Part shown: positions 44,878 through 53,642 of the stretch, piece by piece
How positions within the stretch are numbered: position 1 is the first letter of the stretch
Layout of the letters: the number at the start of each line of letters is the position of its first letter
Assembly: GCF_007746075.1 (NCBI RefSeq)
Contig: NZ_CP036339.1
Location: 5,113,786 to 5,177,785, forward strand
Reading direction: 5' to 3'
DNA length: 64,000 nt
Origin: Lacipirellula limnantheis
GTDB lineage: Bacteria; Planctomycetota; Planctomycetia; Pirellulales; Lacipirellulaceae
Translations under genes and position numbers: made by a program
The notes under the pieces: model-generated
The model's input: the letters and a program-made list of their open reading frames with translations, nothing else
What the model was told of the DNA's origin: nothing
Databases searched by the model: none

Positions 44878-44946
44878 TCATTCTGGCCGCAGCGAAAAAT
44901 CTGGAAGCTCGCGCGTAAAGCCAGATCCTTCGCTGCCCTTAGGATG
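44878..44946. repeat. Dispersed intergenic repeat, family 2 copy 3 (divergent)
   Basis: tcattctggccgcagcgaaa ... cagatccttcgctgcccttaggatg. The ends match the other family 2 copies (tcattctg...; ...aggatg). An internal inverted repeat, aaaaatctgg / ccagatcc, gives a hairpin. It fills the gap between the convergent hisB and ppa genes. Confidence 0.5.
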
Positions 44947-44972
44947 CTAGTCGGCGCGCTAACCGCTGCCGA

Positions 44973-45584
44973 TCACTCCCCAAAGTGATCGAGATAATCG
45001 GCCATCGCCGCCTTCACCACCTGCTCCGCATGCTCGCGGCCATAGGCGTCAGCGATATGAACCTTGGCGTCGTCCGGGCTCAGCATCTTGTACGTGCTGA
45101 AATAGTGCCGGAGCCGATCGACCATCACCTTGGGTAACTGCGAGACGTCGGTCACGTCTTGCCACATATTGTCGTTCTCAAGCACGGCGATGATCTTGTC
45201 GTCAGCCTCGTCGTTGTCGCACATTGGCAAGCCGCCGACGATACGCGCCTTCAAGATGATTTCCGACATCGTGATGGGCCGCTCGCTGATCACGCAGATA
45301 TCGAGCGGGTCGTGATCGCCGGCCTTCGCCTCCGGCATCAGTGCCGCGACGCGATCGCCGCAGAACGTGCGCGGGACGAATCCGTAAAGCGTCGGGCAAA
45401 ACGAGGAAGTTCGGTTTGGACGATCAACGCGTAGATAGCCGGTCTGCTTGTCGAGCTCGTACTTGATGCGATCAAAGGGCGTTAGCTCGATATATGCATG
45501 CACGACCGAGGGCACGTTCGGACCAACGTCGAGCCCATGCCACGGATGAGGACGCCAACGGTAAAACGGCGGAGGAAACTTCAT
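44973..45584 (-). CDS. ppa: Inorganic pyrophosphatase (family I)
   Basis: Hydrolyses pyrophosphate. The 203 residues have family I features: FIELTPFDRIKYELDKQTGYLRVDR (split by the substrate Lys/Glu), YGFVPRTFCG, and the metal signature DHDPLDICV. It lies 22 bases downstream of the PPi-type phosphofructokinase gene on the same strand, so both pyrophosphate users are probably co-expressed. It starts at ATG 45584. Confidence 0.95.
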   Translation of the reverse strand: MKFPPPFYRWRPHPWHGLDVGPNVPSVVHAYIELTPFDRIKYELDKQTGYLRVDRPNRTSSFCPTLYGFVPRTFCGDRVAALMPEAKAGDHDPLDICVISERPITMSEIILKARIVGGLPMCDNDEADDKIIAVLENDNMWQDVTDVSQLPKVMVDRLRHYFSTYKMLSPDDAKVHIADAYGREHAEQVVKAAMADYLDHFGE

Positions 45585-45605
45585 TCTTGATCCTGCAATG
45601 CTCTA

Positions 45606-46940
45606 TTAGAGAGGCGCGGAGTCGGGCTCGTTGACGTGCGTCTCCAGGAACCGGGTAAGTCGGTGAAAGTCGCTGTCCGTCTCGATGTAACGGACGACCG
45701 TGACCAATGTTTCGGGATCGACGAGATCGTCGAACGGTACATACTCCAGTTGCAGCTGCCCCGAGACCGAAACCATGACGCCGTTCAGGCGCTTTTCAAC
45801 GAGCGCACGGTAGGCGCCTACGCCCAGCTGACTCCCCAGCATGACGTCGAACGCATGCGGTTGCGCGCAACGCCCTTCGTAACCGATTTGGACGGGAGTA
45901 ATCTTACGCTTTTTGCCCGTGGCTTTGTTGTACTCCTTGCTGACCAGGTCCGCGAACAGGTCGTGCAAGTTAACGGCGGAAATATTGATATGGCCGTGAT
46001 CGTCGCGGCCAATCCCTTGCAAGAACTTGCTTGGCAGGAACTCGGCCAGGCCTTCGGCGATGACGATGACGCCATACTCTTTGCCTTCGGCCTCGCGGGC
46101 GGTGATCGTTGCCACGATTCGCGGAATCACCTCGTCGAGATTCATGATCTCACGAGTCGTTTTTTCGCCCGTTTTGGCATCCGTCGTTTCCTCGGTCGTA
46201 CGATATTTGCCGACGATGTCTTCGACGCTGATCACGAGACTCGCCTCGCCGGCGATCGCCACGCCGTACGCCAGCCATCCGGCGCTGCGGCCCATCGACT
46301 CGGCCAGGAAGTAACTCCGGTTCGCTTCCGCGTCGGCCAGCATGTTCCGCACTTCGGTCGCCAAGAAATCGACGGCGGTGAAGTAGCCGAACGTGAAGTC
46401 GATGCCCCGGTAATCGTTGTCGATGGTCTTGGGTAGGTGGACGACCGGAATTCGCGGCGCTTCCAGCGGCAGCCGCTCTTGGAACAAGCGGAACTTGTTC
46501 GCGGTTTTCAACGTGTCATCCCCGCCGATCGAGACCAGCATGTCGACCCCGATGGAGCGCAATGCGTCGTAGACGGTCTTCAGCGGCGCCACCCGTTCTG
46601 GATCATCGAGATGCGCGGGGCTCGAAACCATCTTGCCCGGATTGGCGCGTGCCGTGCCGATGATGATCCCTTGCGAATTCCGCGTCCGCCTCAGCTTCTT
46701 GTGGTCGATCATGATGTAGTCCTGCCCCTCGACGAGCGGTCGATCGGGACCGAACTGCAGCAACTGCGAGTACCCATGCTTCACGCCAACGACTTCGATG
46801 TCGTCGCGCAAAAACGATACGGCGGCCGCAGAGATCACGGCATTCGCTGCCGGCGCCGGTCCGCCGGCGAAGAGGATTGCCGCGCGACGAAAGTTGTGGG
46901 GCGTACGGGGCGGACGCGAAAGCGTGCTATTCTTGGCCAT
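45606..46940 (-). CDS. pfp: 6-phosphofructokinase, probably pyrophosphate-dependent
   Basis: Phosphorylates fructose 6-phosphate. The 444 residues carry FAGGPAPAANAVI, SIGGDDTLKTANKF (GGDD at 139-142), LPKTIDNDYRGID (Lys171) and AESMGRSAGWLAYG. Asp in place of the ATP-type Gly in GGDG(S/T), and Lys in place of Gly before TIDND, are the known marks of PPi-dependent enzymes. The reaction would be reversible and could serve glycolysis and gluconeogenesis. It is directly upstream of ppa. Assay would be needed to exclude ATP use. Confidence 0.9.
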   Translation of the reverse strand: MAKNSTLSRPPRTPHNFRRAAILFAGGPAPAANAVISAAAVSFLRDDIEVVGVKHGYSQLLQFGPDRPLVEGQDYIMIDHKKLRRTRNSQGIIIGTARANPGKMVSSPAHLDDPERVAPLKTVYDALRSIGVDMLVSIGGDDTLKTANKFRLFQERLPLEAPRIPVVHLPKTIDNDYRGIDFTFGYFTAVDFLATEVRNMLADAEANRSYFLAESMGRSAGWLAYGVAIAGEASLVISVEDIVGKYRTTEETTDAKTGEKTTREIMNLDEVIPRIVATITAREAEGKEYGVIVIAEGLAEFLPSKFLQGIGRDDHGHINISAVNLHDLFADLVSKEYNKATGKKRKITPVQIGYEGRCAQPHAFDVMLGSQLGVGAYRALVEKRLNGVMVSVSGQLQLEYVPFDDLVDPETLVTVVRYIETDSDFHRLTRFLETHVNEPDSAPL

Positions 46941-47137
46941 AAGTCCTCTCAGTCTCGAAGTTCAGCGCCGGAGAGCTGCGTGGGTCAACGCTGCTCTTCC
47001 CTGCGGACCCAGTCCGGCCGGGCGAGGTTTCGCCAAGCTGCTAGGTCGGGATGTTGTGTTCGGTGAAAGCCCGGCATTCTAAGGCGCCGCCGGCAAACCG
47101 AGAATGGCGTGGCTTCTTAGGCAACGCATTCGCTCAA

Positions 47138-48484
47138 TCAATCAGCCCCGAACGTCCGCTCGACGAAGGTCGTGTCAATCCGACCGTCGGCGAAAGCACT
47201 GTGGCTGAGGATTTCCTGGTGGAGGGGGATGGTCGTTTTGATGCCGTCAACGCGCATCTCCGCCAGGGCGCGGAGCATCGTGCTGATAGCCTCTTCACGG
47301 GTGGGACGGTGGACGATCAGCTTCCCTATCATCGAATCGTAGTACGGAGGCACAACGTAGCCGCTATGCGCGTGCGAGTCGAAGCGAACCCCGAAGCCGC
47401 CGGGAACGATGAGTCGCTCGATCCGGCCGGGCGACGGCTGAAACTTTCGCTTCGGGTCTTCCGCGTTGATGCGGCACTCGATCGCGGCGCCCCGGTGGAC
47501 GATGTCTTCCTGCTTGAACGGCAGCGGCTCGCCGGCGGCGACCAAGATCTGCTGCTTGATCAGGTCGATTCCCGTGACCATTTCGGTCACCGGATGTTCT
47601 ACTTGGATCCGTGCATTCACTTCAATGAAGTAGTACTTGCCGTCCTTGTCGACGATGAACTCGACCGTCGCTGCATTGACGTAGTTGGCAGATTGAATGA
47701 GCCGACGCGCCGACTCGCACATCTCAATGCGAGTCTCGTGAGTGATACTCGTACTGGGGCTCTCTTCGATCAATTTTTGATGGCGGCGCTGCACTGAGCA
47801 ATCGCGTTCCCAGAGATGGACGGCGTTGCCGTGGCTATCAGCGATCACCTGAACTTCGACGTGGCGTGGTTGCTCGATGTACTTTTCAAGGTAGACCGCG
47901 CCGTTGCCGAAGGCGGCTTCAGCTTCCGCTTGAGCCTGCTGCAATGCCGACTTCAACACCAGGTCGTTCGCCGCCACGCGCATCCCACGGCCGCCGCCGC
48001 CAGCGACGGCCTTGATCAGCACGGGAAAACCAACCTCATGGGCGAACTGCAGCGCCTCTTCAGCGCTTTCAACGATTCCTGCACTGCCCGGAACAACCGG
48101 CACGCCCGCCTTCTTGGCTAACTTGCGGGCCGCGTCCTTGTCGCCGAGTTGGGCCATCGCCTCGGGAGACGGACCGATGAAATCAATGTTGCAGCTGCGA
48201 CAAATCTCGTTGAAGTGTGCGTTTTCCGCCAAGAATCCATAGCCTGGATGGATCGCCTGGACGTTCCCCACTTCGGCAGCACTGATCACGTTGGCAATCC
48301 GCAGATAGCTTTCCGACGCCTTTGGCGGGCCGACGCAGTAGGCCTCGTTCGCGAGACTCAAATAATGAGCGCCGCGGTCAGCCTCGCTAAATATCGCTAC
48401 CGTCTCGATGCCCATCTCGCGGCAGGCGCGGATGATCCGCAGCGCGATTTCACCTCGATTGGCAACTAAGATGCGTTGATACAT
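47138..48484 (-). CDS. accC: Acetyl-CoA carboxylase biotin carboxylase subunit
   Basis: ATP-dependent carboxylation of biotin on AccB for fatty-acid synthesis. From ATG 48484 (MYQRILVANRGEIALRIIRA) it has 448 residues. Motifs: KAVAGGGGRGMRVA (ATP loop), ERDCSVQRRHQKLIEESPS, FIEVNARIQVEHPVTEMVTG and AIECRINAEDP. The frame extends to 48577, but the added residues are not family-like. accB lies upstream on the same strand; 111 bases separate them. Confidence 0.97.
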   Translation of the reverse strand: MYQRILVANRGEIALRIIRACREMGIETVAIFSEADRGAHYLSLANEAYCVGPPKASESYLRIANVISAAEVGNVQAIHPGYGFLAENAHFNEICRSCNIDFIGPSPEAMAQLGDKDAARKLAKKAGVPVVPGSAGIVESAEEALQFAHEVGFPVLIKAVAGGGGRGMRVAANDLVLKSALQQAQAEAEAAFGNGAVYLEKYIEQPRHVEVQVIADSHGNAVHLWERDCSVQRRHQKLIEESPSTSITHETRIEMCESARRLIQSANYVNAATVEFIVDKDGKYYFIEVNARIQVEHPVTEMVTGIDLIKQQILVAAGEPLPFKQEDIVHRGAAIECRINAEDPKRKFQPSPGRIERLIVPGGFGVRFDSHAHSGYVVPPYYDSMIGKLIVHRPTREEAISTMLRALAEMRVDGIKTTIPLHQEILSHSAFADGRIDTTFVERTFGAD

Positions 48485-48595
48485 GGCGAACAAACTGAGC
48501 CGTATTAGTAGGCGAAGACCGCGTCTCGCCCGAAAATTCGCGTCCCGTCCGTGGGTCGAACGCTTCCAGACCGGCAATGGCGCCAGCCCAATGCC

Positions 48596-49093
48596 TTACT
48601 TCTCCACGCGGAAAAGCTTTTGACCATATTCGACCGCGGCCCCGTTCTCGACGAGGATCGCAGCAATCTTTCCCGAGCACTCGGCCGGGAGCTCATTGAA
48701 GACCTTCATGGCTTCCACGATGCAAACGACCGTCTCTGGTCCGACCTGATCGCCGACCTTCACGAATGCCGGAGAGTCGGGACTCGAAGAGAGGTAGAAC
48801 GTGCCGACCATCGGACTGGTAATGAAGTGACCTGACTCGGCCGCCGGAGCGGTAGGAGAGGCCGGGGTCGCGGCAGCCGCCTGCGGGGCAGCCGGGGGCG
48901 CCGCCTGGGGAGCGGCCGGCGGAGCATAGCTCGCGGGGACGATCACCGGCTCCTGATCTTTGCGTAGCCGGATTCGCTGTTCTGCTTGCCGCAGGTCGAT
49001 TTCCGCCAGCTCGAATTCCTGCATCAATTCGACCAGTCGCCGGACGCGGCGGACATCGAAGACGTCGTCAGGATTCGCTCCACTGCTAGCCAT
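48596..49093 (-). CDS. accB: Acetyl-CoA carboxylase biotin carboxyl carrier protein
   Basis: From ATG 49093 the protein has 165 residues: an N-terminal helix region (VRRLVELMQEFELAEIDLRQ), an Ala/Pro linker (about 65-95) and the C-terminal biotinyl domain, with the biotin Lys in CIVEAMKVFNELPAE. The unit order pepQ-accB-accC on the minus strand is common in bacteria. The frame upstream to 49156 overlaps the pepQ stop and is not needed. Confidence 0.96.
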   Translation of the reverse strand: MASSGANPDDVFDVRRVRRLVELMQEFELAEIDLRQAEQRIRLRKDQEPVIVPASYAPPAAPQAAPPAAPQAAAATPASPTAPAAESGHFITSPMVGTFYLSSSPDSPAFVKVGDQVGPETVVCIVEAMKVFNELPAECSGKIAAILVENGAAVEYGQKLFRVEK

Positions 49094-49136
49094 GATGCTT
49101 TTTCCTTGCTGTCTGCTCTCGCCTACCGGTCGCCGA

Positions 49137-50219
49137 TCAGGCAACCAGACATTCATCGAGGTCCTTCGGCACCGAGGTTAGGACCTCGTGGCCGGAGCGG
49201 GTGACCAAGATGTCGTCTTCGATCCGAATCCCACCCCACCCCGGGAAGTAGATCCCCGGTTCCACCGTAACGATCATTCCCGGTTTCAGCTCCGTTGTCT
49301 GCCCCTGGGCCAGCCGAGGAGCTTCATGAATCTCCAACCCCACGCCATGCCCCAGGCCATGGCCAAACTGCTTTCCGTAGCCTGCCTTCTCGATCACGCT
49401 GCGGGCGGCGCGGTCGACCTCTTCGCAGGTGACTCCAGGCCGGATTGCTTCGATCCCAGCCAACTGCGCATTTAACACAACTCCATACAGCTTACGGAGT
49501 TTGGGCGAAATTTTAGCTGTGGGAACGAGACGCGTCAAGTCGCTCATGTAGAGTCCCTCGTTCACCCCCCAGTCGATTAAGGTAAAGTCATCTTCCCCAA
49601 TGCGCCGAGTCGTCGGCCGGGCATGCGGGAGGGCTGCCCGCGGCCCCACGGCCACGATCGCCTCGAAACTGAGTCCCTTCGCCCCAAACTGCCGGGCTTG
49701 GTATTCGAGCTCGGCAGCGACCTGCGATTCGGTCATTTCCGGGGTGAGCTTTGCCCGCACAACCTCGAACGCCCTCCGGGCCTGCTCGCAGGCGCGGCGG
49801 GTCCGGTCGATCTCGTCCTTATCCTTGATGATGCGCAGATCCTCGACCCAACCGGCAGTTGGCGCCAACTCCATCTTCGCCAGCGCGGCCGCCAGGGCGT
49901 CGCGGACGCCAACGGTCATCGATTCCCCTTCAATCCCGACGCGGGTCGCCTTCGACTTCTCCAAGACCTTCGCGGTCCACTCCAGCATCTTCGAGCCAGG
50001 CCCGCGGATCGCGAGTTCCAGCCCCGGGCACTCCTCCTCCAGCTGGGTCGTGTACCGCTGATCGCTGATAAGCACGTCGCCATCCTTGCCGACTAGCAGG
50101 TAGCTGTCGTCGCCCGTAAAGCCCGTCAGGTACGTGACGTTCTTGAAGTTCGTCACAAGTAGGGCGTCGAGCCCTTCCTGCTTGAGTTGGCGACGGAGCT
50201 TTTGGCGACGGTCGGACAT
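49137..50219 (-). CDS. pepQ: Xaa-Pro peptidase, M24 family
   Basis: Cleaves peptides with proline at the second position. From ATG 50219 (MSDRRQKLRRQLKQEGLDAL) it has 360 residues: an N-terminal creatinase-like domain and the C-terminal pita-bread domain with metal ligands in FTLIDWGVNEGLYMSDLTR (two Asp), HGLGHGVGLEIHEAP (His), VTVEPGIYFPG (Glu) and RIEDDILVT (Glu). The open frame continues upstream to 52097 through the antisense of queD and the inositol oxygenase; that part is an artefact. Whether it is aminopeptidase P or prolidase is not decided by these motifs. Confidence 0.95.
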   Translation of the reverse strand: MSDRRQKLRRQLKQEGLDALLVTNFKNVTYLTGFTGDDSYLLVGKDGDVLISDQRYTTQLEEECPGLELAIRGPGSKMLEWTAKVLEKSKATRVGIEGESMTVGVRDALAAALAKMELAPTAGWVEDLRIIKDKDEIDRTRRACEQARRAFEVVRAKLTPEMTESQVAAELEYQARQFGAKGLSFEAIVAVGPRAALPHARPTTRRIGEDDFTLIDWGVNEGLYMSDLTRLVPTAKISPKLRKLYGVVLNAQLAGIEAIRPGVTCEEVDRAARSVIEKAGYGKQFGHGLGHGVGLEIHEAPRLAQGQTTELKPGMIVTVEPGIYFPGWGGIRIEDDILVTRSGHEVLTSVPKDLDECLVA

Positions 50220-50390
50220 GGCGTCATCATCCTGATCGATGGAGCTGGGCAGGCCACAGTATCGGAGTCGGGAGGGGTGCTGGCAAGCTCGGGAATTTGG
50301 GGGTGGAACTGACCGCCGGAGCGCGTCATCCTGGAAGTCCTGCAATCGGGTTGAAACCCGCCCGAAATTACCTCTGCCGCCGGAGACTCC

Positions 50391-50801
50391 ATGTTTCGCG
50401 TCACGCGAGAAATTGAATTCTGCTACGGCCATCGACTCCTGAACTACGCGGGAAAGTGCCGTTATCTCCACGGTCACAATGGCATCGCGATTATTACGAT
50501 CGAAGGGCCGGAACTCGACGATCGCGGGATGCTCGTCGATTTCTCCGACATCAAAACAGCCGTCAGTACATGGATCGACGACCACCTCGACCACAGAATG
50601 CTGCTGCATCGCGACGATCCGGTGGTCCCGACCCTCCAGGAGATGGGAGAGCCGCTCTACCTGCTCGACCACAACCCAACCGCCGAGAACATCGCCCGCC
50701 TGATCTACGAGGAAAGCACAAAACTGAAACTCCCCGTACCGATCATTGAGGTGAAGCTCTGGGAAACGCCGAAGTGCTTCGCCACCTACCGCCCTGACTA
50801 A
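50391..50801 (+). CDS. queD: 6-carboxytetrahydropterin synthase / PTPS family
   Basis: The 136 residues match the 6-pyruvoyl-tetrahydropterin synthase fold. The zinc His ligands are in EFCYGHRLLN and YLHGHNG, and there is the LVDFSDIKTAV motif, DHLDHRMLL and the Glu of VKLWETPKCFATY. Bacterial members make 6-carboxytetrahydropterin for queuosine; tgt at 20540 supports this use. Pterin synthesis is an alternative. It is divergent from pepQ. Confidence 0.88.
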   Translation: MFRVTREIEFCYGHRLLNYAGKCRYLHGHNGIAIITIEGPELDDRGMLVDFSDIKTAVSTWIDDHLDHRMLLHRDDPVVPTLQEMGEPLYLLDHNPTAENIARLIYEESTKLKLPVPIIEVKLWETPKCFATYRPD

Positions 50802-50978
50802 CGCGGCGAATGCTCGAGGATCGCGGCACGCCGTTCGCAAACTGCCGACAGCAGCGACGCAGCGGTCGTGTTGTGACGATCTGCGGATCGTGTTACGGTG
50901 AACTGACTTAGCCGCCCCTTGTCGGTATTGCCAAGAGCAACGTGGCCGTTCGGCCCGAGCACTTTTCGGAGTCGTTCC

Positions 50979-51848
50979 ATGCGTGAACCAAAGTCGTCGG
51001 AGGCGTCGCCGCACCAAGTGGGCGAAGCCTGGGAAGAATTCGTTCAGGAGCAGGTCTACCCCGAGCCGGGCAAGAAGGCGAAGGAGGACTACCGGAACTA
51101 CGATAACCCCGCACGGGACACGGTCCGCCGGTTCTACGAAGAGAACCACCGGAAGCAGACCTACGACTTCGTCCAAGCGAAGCGGGCCGAGTTCCTGCAA
51201 CTTAATCGTCGCGAGATGGGCGTCTTCGAAGCGTGCGAGTATCTCAACACGCTGGTCGACGACTCCGATCCGGATATCGATCTCGACCAACTCCAGCACC
51301 TGCTGCAGACGTCCGAGGCCATTCGGGCCGACGGCCACGAAGATTGGTTCGTGCTGACGGGGTTGCTCCACGACCTCGGCAAAGTCCTGTGCCTGTATGG
51401 CGAGCCGCAGTGGTGCGTCGTGGGCGACACCTTCCCGGTCGGCTGTCGATTCAGCGATCGGATCGTGTACTCCGAATACTTCGACCAGAACCCCGATTCG
51501 CGCGACTCTCGCTACAACACAAAGTTGGGCGTCTACGAGCAAGGATGCGGATTGCGCAACGTGCTGATGTCGTGGGGGCATGACGAGTACCTCTACCACG
51601 TCATGAAGGACTATCTCCCCGAACCGGCCTTGTACATGATCCGATACCACTCGTTCTACGCCTGGCATCGGGAGCACGAGTACGACTGGCTCTGCGACGA
51701 CCACGATCGGGCGATGCTGCCGTGGGTGAAGAAGTTCAACCCGTACGATCTCTATTCGAAGTCGCCCAAGCCGCCCAACTGGGAGGAACTGCGACCGTAT
51801 TACACGGATCTGGTCGCGAAGTATCTGCCGGCTGCGATCGCATTTTGA
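50979..51848 (+). CDS. myo-Inositol oxygenase (eukaryote-type MIOX)
   Basis: Converts myo-inositol and O2 to D-glucuronate. From ATG 50979 the 289 residues align end to end with animal/plant MIOX. All six diiron ligands are identifiable: His107 (LQHLLQTSEAIR), His131-Asp132 (GLLHDLGKVL), His201 (SWGHDEYLYHV), His224 (IRYHSFYAWH) and Asp257 (FNPYDLYSK). GEPQWCVVGDTFPVGC is almost the animal sequence. An alternative in-frame start at 50919 adds 20 unlike residues. No inositol transport or glucuronate gene is adjacent. MIOX is best known from eukaryotes; bacterial members exist but are sparse. Confidence 0.93.
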   Translation: MREPKSSEASPHQVGEAWEEFVQEQVYPEPGKKAKEDYRNYDNPARDTVRRFYEENHRKQTYDFVQAKRAEFLQLNRREMGVFEACEYLNTLVDDSDPDIDLDQLQHLLQTSEAIRADGHEDWFVLTGLLHDLGKVLCLYGEPQWCVVGDTFPVGCRFSDRIVYSEYFDQNPDSRDSRYNTKLGVYEQGCGLRNVLMSWGHDEYLYHVMKDYLPEPALYMIRYHSFYAWHREHEYDWLCDDHDRAMLPWVKKFNPYDLYSKSPKPPNWEELRPYYTDLVAKYLPAAIAF

Positions 51849-52533
51849 CCGGGGATGAATTGTCCCAATGCGAAAACGCATTTGAGGTGACAAAACTCCC
51901 CTGAGCCGCGAGAATCCCCTGGTTTTCTCGGGACTTTTGGCAGTTTCGTTCTGTCCGCGACATCGTGACAAAACCGATGTCGCCGGCCAACTGGGCAGAT
52001 GAGCGCCGGCGCGCACCGCCACCCCAGCGACGGCCGTAGGCCGTCGTGTCGCAGGGGAGCGCGTGCAGGCGCTGCTTGCCGCAAGTAATCCGACCATCGC
52101 CGACTGCCCTCAGGATGGAGTGAGCGTCCTCGCCGCGCACGATCGCGGGCGTTGCGAGCTCATTATCTCACGTTCCGTTCGCGGCGCGCAGCTGGCCAAA
52201 TTGGCCAGCTTGACAAGCTTTTTGCCGGCAACCGATTTCGATCGAGCAGCAGAGTTGCCGAGTTAATCGACGGCGTTGCATCGACGACATTGGTCATGCG
52301 GAGTCGAGAGACGTTGCAAGGTCGCAGGTTCCGGAATTGCGCGGATGCGGCTTCCCTGAATGGCATTGTCGAGACTGGCGCCTGTTTCGCTGAACGGATA
52401 CTGCAGATGCATCTCGGTCATGCCGTTGCCGAGGTAGAAGTTGGGCACGCCGCCGCGCGGCACGCTGGTGAACGATGGAGTCGCAAAGCTGTCGCATGAC
52501 GCGGGGCGACTCCCACCGAAGCGCAGGCATTGA
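51849..52533. other. 685-base stretch with a decayed gene fragment
   Basis: No intact gene is seen. From about 52500 down to 52263 on the minus strand a frame reads FATPSFTSVPRGGVPNFYLG and later RAIPEPATL, followed by residues unlike a membrane tail. This looks like the broken end of an exported planctomycete protein with a PEP-CTERM motif (listed separately). The part from 51849 to 52260 shows nothing I can name. Confidence 0.45.
52263..52500 (-). pseudogene. Possible remnant of a PEP-CTERM secreted protein
   Basis: The minus-strand frame contains SVPRGGVPNFYLGNGMTEMH and ...AIPEPATLQRLS. IPEPATL is the PEP-CTERM sorting motif, normally followed by a membrane helix and Arg cluster; here it is followed by QRLSTPHDQCRRC, so the tail is lost or frameshifted. 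It lies just downstream of the intact PEP-CTERM gene. The identity is tentative. Confidence 0.35.
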
Positions 52534-53490
52534 CTAACGGACGGCGTAACGGCGGCTGCGAACGGAGCAGATCGCGGGAATCGCGGCAATTGCGAGCCAG
52601 ATGGCGCCTGGCTCCGGCACGATGGCGATGAATCCGTGAAAGTTGCCGGCCGCGTCGCGATAACTGCCGACAATGCGGTTCCCCTCGATATCGCTCGGCT
52701 GCGTCATTCCCTGCGGGCCGGCGAGCGGATGGTTGATGGTCGTGTAGGCGGAGCCGTCGAAGATGAAGCCGCTGCGCTGGAACGATGACAGAAAGTCGTC
52801 ATCATCGTAGGTATCGTAATACCCAACAATATTGCCGTCGTCGACGCCAGCGGCCACGGTGCTCTGCGAGTGAGCCAGGGGCGGGGCTAACGTCTGAAAA
52901 GCAGAACCATCGTGAACAAACGCCCGGCTATCGGAATAACCGACGACTTGGTTTCCATTGACGCCAAGCAGGTACGTTGATCCGCTCGTTAACGGGTCGT
53001 CCAGTGCAGAATAGGCTACTCCGTCGTACTGAAATCCGTGGGCATAGCCAGTTTGATCGTAGTAAACTCCCACAATCTTGCCGCCGTCGATGCTCGTCGG
53101 AAGAGTGCTGACGGCGCCGGGGAGCGTGCAATCCAGCGTCATAAACGTCGAACCAGTAAGCAAGAATCCGTGAATGACAGACGTCGTGGGACCTGTCAGC
53201 ACGATGTAATAGCCAATAATATTGTCGCCATCAACACCCGAGGCCCAGGTGTTGAAGGCCGGCGCAGGGGCTTCGATGGTCGTAAACGTCGATCCATCAT
53301 ATAGGAACCCGCGCTGGCCGGTGGATTGGCCGATATAGAATCCGACGACATTGCTTCCTGAAATGGCCGCGGGGTATGTCCCACCCGGGCCGGCGACGGG
53401 GTGATCGTTCGTCGTCCAGTTAATTGCGTGGGCAACGGAGCACGCAGCGATGACGCAGAGCGCCAGCACGCATTCGTAGAGTCTCTTCAT
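52534..53490 (-). CDS. PEP-CTERM-sorted exported protein with HAF-like repeats
   Basis: The 318 residues have a signal peptide (YECVLALCVIAACSVAHA). They continue with about six repeats of ~45 residues of the form 'G.nivGyY.d..g..HGFlydG..ftTl..P' (e.g. GGKIVGVYYDQTGYAHGFQYDG; DDGNIVGYYDTYDD), like HAF-repeat beta proteins. The C-terminus is the PEP-CTERM signal VPEPGAIWLAIAAIPAICSV followed by RSRR. Proteins with this tail are processed by exosortase and often end in the extracellular matrix. No exosortase gene is in the window. The ligand or role is unknown. Confidence 0.85.
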   Translation of the reverse strand: MKRLYECVLALCVIAACSVAHAINWTTNDHPVAGPGGTYPAAISGSNVVGFYIGQSTGQRGFLYDGSTFTTIEAPAPAFNTWASGVDGDNIIGYYIVLTGPTTSVIHGFLLTGSTFMTLDCTLPGAVSTLPTSIDGGKIVGVYYDQTGYAHGFQYDGVAYSALDDPLTSGSTYLLGVNGNQVVGYSDSRAFVHDGSAFQTLAPPLAHSQSTVAAGVDDGNIVGYYDTYDDDDFLSSFQRSGFIFDGSAYTTINHPLAGPQGMTQPSDIEGNRIVGSYRDAAGNFHGFIAIVPEPGAIWLAIAAIPAICSVRSRRYAVR

Positions 53491-53642
53491 TAGGCCTTCT
53501 CTGTGGAGGCAGTCACAAGCTCGTAACGATATCCTCTGGATATCTTAACTGCATTTTATGAGATTTGCCGCTCGTTCTGCCGTGGGAACAAGCAAAAACG
53601 TCGGGGAGTCTTCCGCGAGGTTTTTTATCAATCTGGCGGCGA

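Noticed and set aside
50220..52097. Minus-strand open frame fusing a long N-terminal part to the Xaa-Pro peptidase
   Set aside because: The upstream part is antisense to queD and inositol oxygenase, both of which have complete family motifs on the plus strand. The peptidase start at 50219 is normal.
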